Notes under the pieces: model-generated
Told to the model about the DNA's origin: nothing
Databases searched by the model: none
What the model saw: only the letters and a program-made list of their open reading frames with translations
Position numbers and translations under genes: made by a program
Origin: Ophiodon elongatus
Lineage: Eukaryota; Chordata; Actinopteri; Perciformes; Hexagrammidae
Assembly (NCBI GenBank): GCA_016806645.1
Contig: JACSYO010001509.1
Span: 345,001 to 409,000, forward strand
Length of the DNA: 64,000 nucleotides
Direction: 5' to 3'
In this document: piece by piece, positions 36,410 through 49,440 of the stretch
Position numbering within the stretch: position 1 is the first letter of the stretch
Layout of the letters: every line of letters begins with the position of its first letter

Positions 36410-36840
36410 AGGCTGGTCTCATCAAGCGTTTGTGGCTATACTTGTGAAAAATAATGAGGCGGAATTCGTAGATATCCCACAAAATGTTTTTCGAATGTTT
36501 TTCACGTAATCTTGGAGGAAGTATTAAAGACCGCAAAAGCACACACAGGGTGGGCCGCATGGTAGGTGGATGGATCCAACCAACAGCGATGATTGATCCA
36601 GGAGACCACTGAGAAGTCAATGCTATTTCACCATCTTCTCCTCAACCTAACTAAGTATTTCACCATCTTCTCCTCAACCTAACTAAGTAGCTTTGTTGCC
36701 TAAACCTAGCTGAATTTCCTGTGAAGCCGGTATGCAAGTAAAGAGCGGAAATTGACGCGTTTTTGTAGGAAAACGCAGAAAACCCTTTAGTGGATATCGT
36801 AGGAACCGTTGTATGAGGATACGTTGTGAGGTCACACTTT
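36410..36840. mobile_element. Family 2 element, copy 3
   Basis: GGCTATACTTGTG, ATTCGTAGATATCCCACAAAA, TGTTGCCTAAACCTAGCTG, GTAGGAAAACGCAG and TATGAGGATACGTTG match copy 1 (33200-33550) in order. It contains a 32-bp duplication (TATTTCACCATCTTCTCCTC, starting at 36624 and 36656). Confidence 0.65.
36624..36687. repeat. 32-bp tandem duplication
   Basis: Two identical copies of a 32-base unit, starting at 36624 and 36656, within the family 2 element. Confidence 0.9.
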
Positions 36841-37399
36841 AGTGTGATCTTCAATAAGAGAAGAGGGTAGGAAGTGGGATAGGTGGGGCCATGTGGGTGG
36901 ATGAATTACATGCCTTGGGGAACAGAGCGTCTTCTATATTTGTATTTTAGTCAGCTGATAAATTTATGTTGAGAAAGTGTAAAAAATTGGTCAAAAAAAC
37001 CCAAAAAAACATGCCTTCTGTTATTTATTTTTAATCTAAATTGGTGACCAAAAGCTGAATTCTCTGAGAAATCCCATTTCTGTTTGTGTTCACCTATGTT
37101 TACAGGCCTAAGTCCTCCGTAACTATTTCCTCATAATCTGCTGGTCTGGGGAGTTCGTCTGGAAAACAGGATAATCACGAGGATAATCTCAATTATTAAT
37201 AGAGGATGGTACAAATATGATTCACTGACCGATTGTTTGAACACACGACAGAGCTGGAGCAAAACAAGGGCAGGCCGTCAGCGGGGTTAGAGAGGGACTC
37301 ATCTCGTATGTGTTGTACATGATCAATCTGGGATCAACAGGGAGATTTGTTTGGCCATTTATTGGCTCGGAGACATCGCGCTCTATTGGTCGATTGTTA

Positions 37400-38480
37400 T
37401 TGCGGTTAATCTGTACGTTTGACCTTGTTTGATTTCAAGGTACTTTCTGAGGATTTGAGGATCAGCAAAATGTTGATTTAAACGTGAAATTGAATTGATT
37501 CTTTCTAAATACATACTGCAAAACAGTATCGGCACCCTTCACCACACACTTCAGATGGTGGCACCCAGCATCCTGCCAGCCTCATGAATAAATTACTCCA
37601 CTCCTCGCTGCCAAACGGCGCTACAATGGGCTAGACTGTATTTTTGCCATTTAAATTTCTGAGCCCATTTTCATGCAAATGGGAAATTTATTGTCACAAA
37701 CCATGTAACGCTGGCAGTAACACCTTATCTTAATGAATATCAAGTGCGGCTGTATTTCCCTGCTGCAATAGCTCACTAATCAACTTTCAGTTGGAATGTG
37801 ATTCATAAAGAGACGATTCATGGCCTCTCGACTTACACTCAAGATCCGCGGCCTATAAGACTGCGTTATAAGGATTGATGAAGTCATCCATCAGATTGAT
37901 CGCCAGCATTCTACCAAATGAAAATGATTATCGAATTACTGCGGCCGAGCCGTTAAAGGACCCCTCGACTCGTAAAACTCGGAAGTTAGAGCTTCTCTGA
38001 ACCCACTCAATTAAAAAGTACGAGGTAATCGCTTATACATGCTGTTAGTTTGAGTTATGGTGGTTAGCACAGTCTCTCCTCGGCGGTGCTCCCGAGTCTA
38101 TTGTGCAATTACTTAAGAAATGATACATTAAACCTTTAAAAAGTATAAAAGGTTTAAGTTCAGGTGACCTTTAGAAAGTGCAGTAAAGTTAAATAGAAAG
38201 TTGGACCGTGGGGGTTTTTTCTATTAAACTGGCTCGGCTGCTGATGTGAAACATAATCCTTAAGCCTCCCTCCGCTGTGAAGAAGCGTGACATGAATTCT
38301 CAGTCCATAAGCCAAATATTGATATTAATCAAAATGAATTAAGCCTCTTTACTTGTTTATCAATATTTGTTTTTGACCTTTCACACTGGCGTGATCATCC
38401 AGAGTAAACAGTGGGCCTGTTGTTTCCTTCTGGCCTCCTCGAGATCTGCACTTAGTAAACAATGAAAATATAAACGTTCA
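37400..38480. promoter_or_regulatory. Best candidate conserved noncoding block
   Basis: About 1 kb without microsatellites or recognisable elements. It includes CCTCATGAATAAATTACTCC, GCCATTTAAATTTCTGAGCCC, TTTTCATGCAAATGGG (an octamer ATGCAAAT), TTAATGAATATCAAG, CACTAATCAACTTTCAG, ATGATTATCGAATTACTGCGG and CATTAAGCC-like sites. Octamer plus homeodomain sites in unbroken unique DNA are typical of a deeply conserved developmental enhancer. No frame is coding. Alignment to other fish or tetrapods would settle it. Confidence 0.45.
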
Positions 38481-38542
38481 CTTTTAACAGTCACAATAAA
38501 ACTTAATTTAAAGTGCAAACAGAACAACTGTTGCCAAATAAA

Positions 38543-38563
38543 TTTTTTTTTTTTTTTTTTTTT
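38543..38563. repeat. Poly-T
   Basis: About 21 T. Confidence 0.9.
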
Positions 38564-38639
38564 ACAATGTCTGCGCTTAGCAACTGCTGTTTGGTTAAAA
38601 GGGCTGAATTTTATATTGTGAGCAGAGGAATTGCCTCCC

Positions 38640-39270
38640 CACAGCTATCAACATGTCGACGGCTAGCGGCTAACAGAGCTAACGGTGTTAAAAGCTAACG
38701 CCTTTCTCTACGACGGTCAAGAACGACGCCATCAAATGTAACCGCCGTAGAGTGGCGATTAGCTAACGTTAGCTAACGGGACAAGCTAGCATGCACGTCT
38801 AAGTCAACAAAGCACAGAGAGGCTCGGATAGAAACAAACACAGAGGGACGATAGTTGTTTGATGATATATATTAATGCTCTGAATGTTGAATTTAGCTAA
38901 TTTAAAGCCAGAGAAAGATTGTTTTCCGTCCATAAAGTGACTCTTGTACTGATAAGGGATATCTTACGAACACTATTTCCTTCAGTACACACCGTCAATT
39001 ACCGTATATTTCCATGCGAAGTCAAGTTACGAGATTTGCATCTACTTCCGGTCTCGCCGGAAGGGCTTCAAAATAAAAGACCCGAAACATTAAAAAGGCA
39101 CTTACAAAATAATGGCTTGCAGAAAATAGTCACCCTATTGACGGAACCTTTTGAGGGTCATTTACACTTCCTACATACTTTCAGCCTTGCTTCTAAAATT
39201 CAAGACACAAATAATAACTCAACCTGCTAACAGACACACTAACACTAAGACAATAAATTATTTACATTTT
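38640..39270. promoter_or_regulatory. GCTAAC cluster and paired ETS motif
   Basis: GCTAAC/GCTAGC words occur about seven times in 38660-38800. An inverted ETS pair, CTTCCGG (39045-39051) and CCGGAAG (39057-39063), follows and is itself followed by GGCTTCAAAATAAAAGACCCGAAAC, a phrase I associate with a dispersed fish repeat. So it may be a promoter-like region or a TE relic. I cannot tell which. Confidence 0.3.
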
Positions 39271-40816
39271 CCAATGCTGTCAAAGGTTTTGCTTTTCATC
39301 ATTAAAGCAGAAGTAAAACATACCCCCCCTTATAACTTGCCCAGTATATTCACGTATGAAGTACAAAAGCAAACCTAGATTTTTAACAAAACCATCATAA
39401 ATTTGTGTTTTTGTAAATCACCAGATTTTAAACAGGAAATCTGTTGTTTTGGTTCAGTTTCGGTGGTAATTTGGATTTGTTGGTAAAATGATTCCCCGAG
39501 TTGGAACAACACAACTTGGTTGGTTCTATTTTTCCTTGTTTAGGTCAACACATACAGCATGTAACGGAAAAATACCCATTTTTGCCGAGTTTGGCATTCA
39601 CACCCCTATATTACCCGAGATTAGAATATAACATCTTATTTTCTACTTTATAAAAGCCCTCAACAATAACAAATACTAGATCAGTTAATGGGAACCTCCA
39701 CAAGTTGAATGCAGATACTTTTGAGAAAGATTTCAGTCATTGTGTGATAAAAAAACAAACAACAAACAAAACATTCACTCTCACTAATGCAAACTAATCT
39801 GTTAATTCCTGTTTTTTGGTGAACAATCAAAAACCTGCATCGAGGAATTCCTCACCTCAATAAACACGCTGCTCTGTTTAAAATAAGAGCTTTAGCGCCA
39901 ACACAAATGTAATACTCTCGATTTCAGATTGGAGAACGACAACAACAGTAATTCCCTGAGGGGCTTTTGTCCCTTTTGTTTTCGACAGCTACTTCAATTA
40001 CCAGCATACGACACTGGGGACAAGGTGACAAACATGTTGTCGTCTTTGTGCGCGCGGGATTGTTTGTTTGCGTTCACAAACCAGCAGGTTGAGCTAATAC
40101 CTTCGCAGGCCTCGCTGGATTTGGGAGGTGTCAATCAGCAGCCTACCTTTTTCCACCGCCACTGACCTGTCGACCAATGGAAAAGCAGAAAGAGGGCATC
40201 GCCCTCCGACTCTCCTCCCCTCCCCTTTCACTCTCTCCCTGCCCTTCACTCCCTTCATTCACTGAGGATCAAGCCTCCGTAATCCCAGGATTTTATATCC
40301 TCCAAAACAGCTTGGGCCCATCAGCAAATTGCGATGGCATATGGTATAGGTTTATGATTCATCTGGCACATGCATAGCAATGAGAGCCTCATCATCCGTG
40401 GGCAAACACCGGCAAAATATTGTAATGTTAAACGATGCCAGCCACGGAGAGAGAGAGAGAAGTGGCATCGGCCGTGTGGGAGGGCTGTGTTTTTTTTCGC
40501 CCCAGCGAGCGCAGCAGCTGAGGTTGTATACAGGCCTTTTTTTTCTTTTTCAGGGTCTGTAGGCTGGATTAGGGGCCAACCGGGAAGTGGAGGCTCCACG
40601 AAGAGTCTCCAGATGGAGGAGAAGATGGAGAGACAGACAACGGGCCAATATATGCTTCAAACATAAAAACCTTAAAACACCAGTGTTTCATGAGCAATGT
40701 GAACATTTTAGCTCTAGTTTTACAAATTGAACCTAAAAACTAATTCAAAATGAAATGGAACTGGGGTTAGTACAGTCGTTGATTAACCGCAGAATATTAA
40801 GGATCGCATATCTACA
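39271..40816. other. Intergenic DNA, partly regulatory-like
   Basis: 39271-39900 is plain AT-rich DNA. 39930-40170 is unique and moderately GC-rich (CTACTTCAATTACCAGC, CGACCAATGG), possibly regulatory. A GA run at 40448-40460. No gene supported. Confidence 0.45.
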
Positions 40817-41356
40817 CCACAGACTTGTATATGAGAAGTGGACGTAGTCTTTGTGACGTCACCCGTTGGTTTGTGGACTGACGTTATGAAGCCTCGAGTT
40901 CAGTATGTTGGCCGTTGCCATCTTGTTTTTTTGCAACCGGTGAACAGAAATTACCATATTTGGACGGCGGAGGACGTAGAGACGCCGTATACGTCTCTGG
41001 TAGAGACCTGTCAATCATCTTGTAGCCCCGCCCTCTGTTTGACTCTAAATGGACCATAATTTACTAAATGAACATCATGCTGTATTGAAGAAGACTTGAA
41101 ACTAGAGATTGAGACATAAACTCATGTTTACAATGTTTACTGAGGAATAAATCAAGAGAGAAGTAGAGTCATTTTCTATAGACTTCTATACAACCAGAGG
41201 AGTCGCCCCCTGGTGGTCAGGAGAGAGAATGCAGCTTTAACACATGAAGCTTTGACTTCTATACAACCAGAGGAGTCGCCCCCTGGTGGTCAGGAGAGAA
41301 AATGCAAGTTGTAAGACACTTCCGCATCGGCTTCCCTCTTCAGAACCGGAGGTAAC
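40817..41356 (+). mobile_element. Family 1 interspersed element, copy E
   Basis: Near-complete: TATA-like start (weakened to TTGTATATGAG), CRE (40854-40861), YY1-like GTTGCCATCTTG near 40914, GC box near 41023, AT-rich core, two 73-bp units with exact minus-strand CCACCAGGGGGCGA cores (41203-41216 and 41276-41289) and the CAGAACCGGAGG end. Confidence 0.85.
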
Positions 41357-41520
41357 GACATAAACGTGAGGCTTCACACTAATGGTACATGACCTCCTGG
41401 ATTACAGTAATTCAAACCAAAATTAGCACTATTAGCATAATGTTATGCCGCGCACAATGCGGGCTGTCGCGTTAGCGTGTTAGCTCGTAGCGTGCTGCAG
41501 TGTGGACCAACAGTACACAT

Positions 41521-41569
41521 AAACATGTGTCAAATACATGAAACATATGTTTCATGAAAACACATGTTT
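41521..41569. other. 49-bp nested palindrome
   Basis: A perfect 20-bp palindrome CATGAAACATATGTTTCATG (41537-41556) sits inside AAACATGTGT (41521-41530) and its reverse complement ACACATGTTT (41560-41569). Confidence 0.85.
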
Positions 41570-42339
41570 AATGTATTTCACGTTAAAGGCACATTTCACC
41601 CTTAATTAACTCACTGATATCATGAGTTCCTCGTTGCTTGTTCACCCACAGACATAATCCCACAACGTTAGCACCATTTCCAAACATCTGCTGGAGAAGT
41701 CAAAAGCAATCTGCTGCCTCCTCTCGCCTCTTTTTTAAAAAAAATAAAAAAAATGTGACATGATTTCGCACAAAACACCTCCAGCCAAAGTTTCCCTCTG
41801 CCTTCATTAAAGCGCGACGCAGAGCGCTGCTGGCAAGGTGACTCGACCCCCGGCTCTGCCAGGGCTCCTACACCCACCAACCCCCAAAACCTAGGACGGC
41901 GCTGGTTTCACACAGCCCCCACGCCATTGGCTCAGAGGGGCCTTCAGTCAGCCGCCGTGGATCTGCCGCCTCGGAGAAAGTTCCCCCCGCCGTGAGCTGA
42001 CAGTCAGTATGTTGGAGGGTTTATCATTAGCGGGCTCCAGACGGCCCCCGACGACCCCTCCGGCCGGACAGGTGATCTCGCTCGGCCCGTCTGACTCAAC
42101 ATATGCCCCCGCGGAGCTTCGGCACACATATTGTGCCATCATTATTTCATACCTAGCAGGAGAGTCTCCGAGTGCAGAAGCAGGTTGCTGTGAGAGGAAT
42201 ATTTTTTTTTGTTTGTGTGTAGGTGGGAGAGGGAGAATGTAATCCGCAACCTTTCTCATGTGATGACCATCTGTTCGTTTGAGAACGCGTTCACATATTT
42301 CTATTTTTAAATTAAGGAAATTATTTAAAAAAAACAACA

Positions 42340-42500
42340 ACTGGATACTCAGATCAGTTCCTTGCTGGCTTCGCTCCGCAGTACCTCTCTGACCTGCTTA
42401 TGAAATATGCTCATGCTATGAAATATCACTTCGTTCCAACGGCCAAATCAAAAGCTTTTGCTGGAATACTGCACCAGACTGCATTAAGACAATATTTGTT
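42340..42500 (+). mobile_element. Possible LINE reverse-transcriptase 3' fragment
   Basis: One frame reads FAPQYLSDLLMKYAHAM. The APxYLSDLL phrase is common at the C-terminus of fish L2/Rex-like reverse transcriptases, just after the catalytic part. Short and degenerate; could be chance. Confidence 0.3.
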
Positions 42501-43152
42501 TTTCTCTGGCTTTTTCTCTTGTTTTTGTGCAGGATTTATGTGTATCAGCACTAAAGCTCCCTGCTTCTATCCTGGAGTTAAATGTGCAGTATAGATTTAA
42601 GTTTTGTCTGCTTGTTAAAGTAGCAAGACCACAATGTACAATAAACACACAGTGTGTGGTAAAGTATTATCAGCATAATGTACTTCAATTAAAAGTCGCC
42701 TGTATTGTATACAGTACTGTATATTATTTATATTATTTCATATTGATTACACATTTTAGTGGGTACCGATAACTGGCAATATTGTTGTGAATTCATTATT
42801 TCTCTCTTTCAGGAACCTTTGCCTCACCACAAAATTCAGATGGCAGTTTTGGGCTACCACGGTTTTGCAGTTTCACAAACCTTTTTTTCCCATAGACTTC
42901 TATTGGGAAATATAAGTAACTCAGTGGATCTTTTTTTTTTTTTTTGGTAAATCAACTTCCCATTACAAACACTTGAATAACCCTTATTAAAATGTACATC
43001 ATTAGTTGTAAAATGCACTGATGACTGAATCCAGAAACTTTTTTCCCCCGGCAACTTCCATAGGAATGAGCGGGGGGGGCGCCGACTCCAACGCCATATC
43101 CAGTTCTCTTTAAACTTCCATGAAGAAGAGGCAGCGAAGACACAGTGATGAA

Positions 43153-43718
43153 AACATAGACGTAGTCATCATGACGTCACCCGTTGGTTTGTGGACTGAT
43201 GTTTTGAAGCCTCGAGTTCGGCAATTTCGCTGTTGCCATCTTGGATTACTGTGCTGTGATGTACCATGTTGTTTTATTTCACAGCCAATGAAAAGAAGTG
43301 ACCATATTTGAACTGAGGAGGAGTAATGTGGAGACGTTGTATAAAGACCTGTCAATCACCTTGTAGCCCCGCCCTAAAGCATCCCCTGCTTTATGGTCTG
43401 TTTGACTCTAAATGGACCATAATTTACTAAATGAACATCATGCTGTATTGAAGAAGACTTGAAACTAGAGATTGAGACATAAACTCATGTTTACAATGTT
43501 TACTGAGGGAATAAATCAAGAGAGAAGTAGAGTCATTTTCTATAGACTTCTATACAACCAGAGGAGTCGCCCCCTGGTGGTCAGGAGAGAGAATGCAGCT
43601 TTAACACATGAAGCTTTGACTTCTATACAACCACAGGGGTCGCCCCCTGGTGGACAGGAGAGAGAATGCACGTTTAAGGCACTTCCATAATTGGCTTCAC
43701 TCGGCAGAGCCGGAGGTA
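43153..43718 (+). mobile_element. Family 1 interspersed element, copy F
   Basis: Lacks the first 15-20 bases with the TATA-like start. CRE (43172-43179), YY1-like GTTGCCATCTTGG near 43232, GC box near 43365, AT-rich core, two 73-bp units with exact minus-strand cores (43567-43580 and 43640-43653) and the CAGAGCCGGAGG end. Same orientation as copy E, 2.3 kb upstream. Confidence 0.85.
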
Positions 43719-43959
43719 CAACACTTGAGTAAAAGCACTTAGTTGACTTGAAAAGTATTTCTTTTCCTAAGTAGGTTTAAAGCTTTTTGTTTCATGGTAC
43801 ATTAGGATTACGTTTTATTTTACAAATGCCCCAATCTTGATGTGTAATATGACTGGACTTATATCACACATACATGCGTGGGGGTTTCCGCTTTCCTTTG
43901 CTGCGCCGTTGAAATAACTGTACACCATCACATGACATACAGTCTAATCATCTTACAGG

Positions 43960-44730
43960 AGTCCTAAATCTTTATCAGCACATATAGTATATTGGGCTTT
44001 AAAATTCACAGGGAGCTCACGGAGAAAAGAGCATCAAGATAAAGCTCTGAAATCCCGAACCGCCAAGCCCTCCTAATCCCCCCCCCCTCCCCACCCACCA
44101 ACCACCACCACCTGCATTTTCCACAGCCCCTGAGAAGGGGATTTAGTTTGTAAAGCTCTCAGAAACACAACGCATTAAAATCAAGTGTCAACTCTAACAA
44201 GCTGTTCTTAGAGCGGATGTGCTGCCCCCTGGACGGGACGGGGGTCCGGGCTCAGGCTTTGAAAGGTTGGAGAGAGTACTTGATCCCCTACAGTTACCCA
44301 CATTTCAGAAACAACTGTGCAAATGGGGATAACCTGGGAAGCCAGACGGGGTTTCGGTCGGAGGAGGGGGGGGGGGGGGCAACAGCTGCTTAAGTCCGTC
44401 CGCTGCCTGCCAGAGAAAACTTTTATCAGGGGAAGTGGAGGGTTGAAGTTTTACGGCGGCTAAGCCTCGCTCCATCAAATTGCGAAAACAGAACCTTGTG
44501 GCGCAGCTCAGGGTGGATTTGAGAGTTTGCTCGGTGTTTTCTTGGCTGCGAGTCGTTAATACAAAAATAGAAAGAATGCAAAGGCCTTTCGGGTGCCGCC
44601 GTCCTCGTGTGCCGCTTTTATTCCAATCTACGGATCAAACGGAGACAAAAGTGAATTATTTTTCTTCTCAAAGTCACAAGAACTCCGGTTCAAACCCACA
44701 AGAACACGGCGCTGATGTGTGAGGGGACGG
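43960..44730. promoter_or_regulatory. Candidate conserved noncoding region
   Basis: Unique DNA with GCATCAAGATAAAGCTCTGAAATC, AAAACTTTTATCAGGGGAAG, GAGTCGTTAATACAAAAATAG and GCCGCTTTTATTCCAATC. Broken by a C run at 44080-44090 and a G run near 44365. No coding frame. The texture suggests enhancer DNA. Confidence 0.3.
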
Positions 44731-47070
<2,340 letters not shown>

Positions 47071-47071
47071 C

Positions 47072-47672
47072 ATCGGTGGAATACAACCGAGTACATCTAG
47101 TTACAAAAGGTAGTTGTACTTCACTTGAGTATTCCCATCTCACGCATTTTATTACTTTTACTATTTATTTGACATCTTCAAAAAAAACGTTATGAAACAT
47201 GATACTTTATTATAAATTAAATACCTTTAAAACTTTATTTAAAGTAGTTACATACTCACATCCTAATGCAAGAATAACGAGCCAATAATATAATATTTAG
47301 TATACAACGCATTCTGCATAATGAGTGTAACAACTTCTGGATGAATATTAAGTTGCTTCAACCTAATTAAGCTTTTAGAGGTTGTTATTAAGTTGTTTGT
47401 ACTCAACTTTCTGGGTTAGTCCAATTATAAAAGTGCTGATTCTTCTTAAAAAGATGCAGATTGTAAGCTTCATATTTAAAAAAGATAAGTCAGTGTGTTC
47501 GTTTTAAGAGTGACTCATACTCTTGATATCTGGACACTGATAGTACTCCTGTACTTTTACCTGAATACCATTTTGAAAACATGAATTTGACTTGTGACAG
47601 TACTTTGATAGAGTAGTATTGCTACGTTTACTTAAGTTTATGATCTAAATACTTATACCACAACTGATGAGG
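47072..47672. mobile_element. Non-autonomous DNA element, about 600 bp
   Basis: Starts CATCGGTGGAATACAACCGAG and ends GTATTGCTACGTTTACTTAAG...TTATACCACAACTGATG. The ends are imperfect inverted repeats (CATCGGTGG / CCACAACTGATG). Internal GTTGTACTTCACTTGAGTA and CTGTACTTTTACCTGAATA fit the very common fish element with (GTACTTTTACTT)-type ends. Interior is AT-rich and without an open frame. Confidence 0.7.
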
Positions 47673-48185
47673 ACCGTGGCTGTTTTTTTTTTTTAACCAC
47701 TTGTAACTTTTATGTCTCACTTCTGAATAAATCAAAAGCTCATTATGAACCTTTTGAGCTTCACCTGAAGAAATGTTTTGTTCCCGGGATCAGTTTTTTT
47801 CATATTGAGGAGCACTTTAAGGTCACGTGTGTTCTTTTTTTTTTTTTTTACTATATAGAACTTTTGTACAAGAAGATAAAATAATATGGTTATGTTATGT
47901 TCAGCGATCATTTTGGAAATAAAACTCAGGTCTGATCTTTGTGTTGAATAAAGCTTTCTGTTTCTACAGAGCTACAATTAATGCTCATGCAGTTAATAAC
48001 AGCTTTACATGACTTTATTTTAAAGCAAAACCTGGTTTCTGGACAACAGAAGATGATTTATTGAGTCAGAAATGAGATCGAGACCTGATTTTGTTGAAAA
48101 ACCTCCACGAGAGGAGAGTTGTTTATGACCTCGACCAAGGAGACATCCCTCTCTCACTTCCAACATGGAGGAGGGGTTATAGCAT

Positions 48186-48236
48186 GTACACACACACACA
48201 CACACACACACGCAAACACACACTGACACACACAGC
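48186..48236. repeat. (AC)n microsatellite, interrupted
   Basis: AC run followed by degenerate CACACTGACACACAC. Confidence 0.9.
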
Positions 48237-48333
48237 ACGCAAACGTGGATAAAGCAGAAGGTGTACGAGCGCATATTTTTACTAAATGCAAGACCTCATT
48301 TTTGGGGCGTTGAAGACCTTGGAGGGTTTTGGA

Positions 48334-48335
<2 letters not shown>

Positions 48336-48384
<49 letters not shown>
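48336..48384. repeat. (TG)24 microsatellite
   Basis: First half of an inverted microsatellite pair with 48443-48499. Confidence 0.95.
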
Positions 48385-48385
<1 letters not shown>

Positions 48386-48441
48386 TGCCTCCGGTGACTG
48401 ACTTCACAGGGGGAGAGGCTGCACACTGTCCACTCTTCTGT

Positions 48442-48442
<1 letters not shown>

Positions 48443-48499
<57 letters not shown>
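48443..48499. repeat. (CA)28 microsatellite
   Basis: Complementary to the (TG)24 at 48336-48384 across a 58-base spacer, so the two can pair as a hairpin. Confidence 0.95.
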
Positions 48500-48505
<6 letters not shown>

Positions 48506-49440
48506 TAATCACGTTCCCTGTCGGGCCCTATAAATCTGTAAGGGCCCAATTAAAGATGGCCTTTAGCATGTCCACCCCTACCGGCACACACACGTGTTAA
48601 AAAGAGAGGAATAAAAAACAAGATAACAACGTTCGCTTTTCATCGGATGTATATTTGACACAACAGACTGCAGTGTAAAACAAAAACAGAATAAAAAACA
48701 GTGTAAAACTCGTAAAAAAAGCTTTGCAAACAAGACGTCTTTGTTTTTTTTTTTGGATGCAGCTCTCACACGGATGTGCAGGTCGTGTGACCTGAACCTG
48801 GACTTAAAGGTGCTACGGGAGTATAAAAAAGGCAGTATGAAAGACAAAAACTGTACAAATTTAAAGATAATGAAATGATAAATTACAACTTCTGCACCTT
48901 CAATGATAATAATAATAAAAATAATAATAATAATGTCGCAGAAAGAAGTGCATGCAAATTAAATTCAATCCAAAATGTTAAAGAAACACAAATTAAATGA
49001 AGACATAAACAATCGCGTTACATTGAAAAACTTGGCTGATGTGAATAAATTGTAAAAACAAAACAATTACAACAAACTACAACAATCGTGTGTTTAAATG
49101 TCATAAAAAAAAAAAAAAATCATTTAACAAGTGCAGAAATACAGAAAAATACTTTTTTTTCTCATCAAAAGCAGCAGTTAAAAAAATGTCATTAAAAAAA
49201 GGCACAAAGAAATTCAACAAATATCTTTTAATAAATCTACAACAATAGGTGGTAAAAACGAATACTGCGTAACGATGTGTGGCGAGGACATGTGACGCGT
49301 TATTAGCAGGGCGACTCCTGTTGTGACCGCCATGTACATATCTCATTAGTTCGGGTTCATAACATTCCTGTGCTCTTGGTTGGAACATGATATAAAAAAA
49401 AAAAAAGAAAAAAGATCTGAAGTGCTTAAAATGTTTCCTC

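Larger units (their letters stand above)
41357..43152. other. Intergenic DNA, no gene seen
   Basis: Contains the palindrome at 41521-41569, a CpG-rich unique part at 41900-42180 that may be regulatory (CGGACAGGTGATCTCG), a TG-rich T run near 42200, and AT-rich DNA. No coding frame with real support except a weak LINE-like piece listed separately. Confidence 0.45.
47673..49440. other. Intergenic DNA with microsatellites
   Basis: AT-rich; repeats are listed separately. An AAT-rich stretch lies at 48905-48934. No coding frame supported. Confidence 0.55.
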
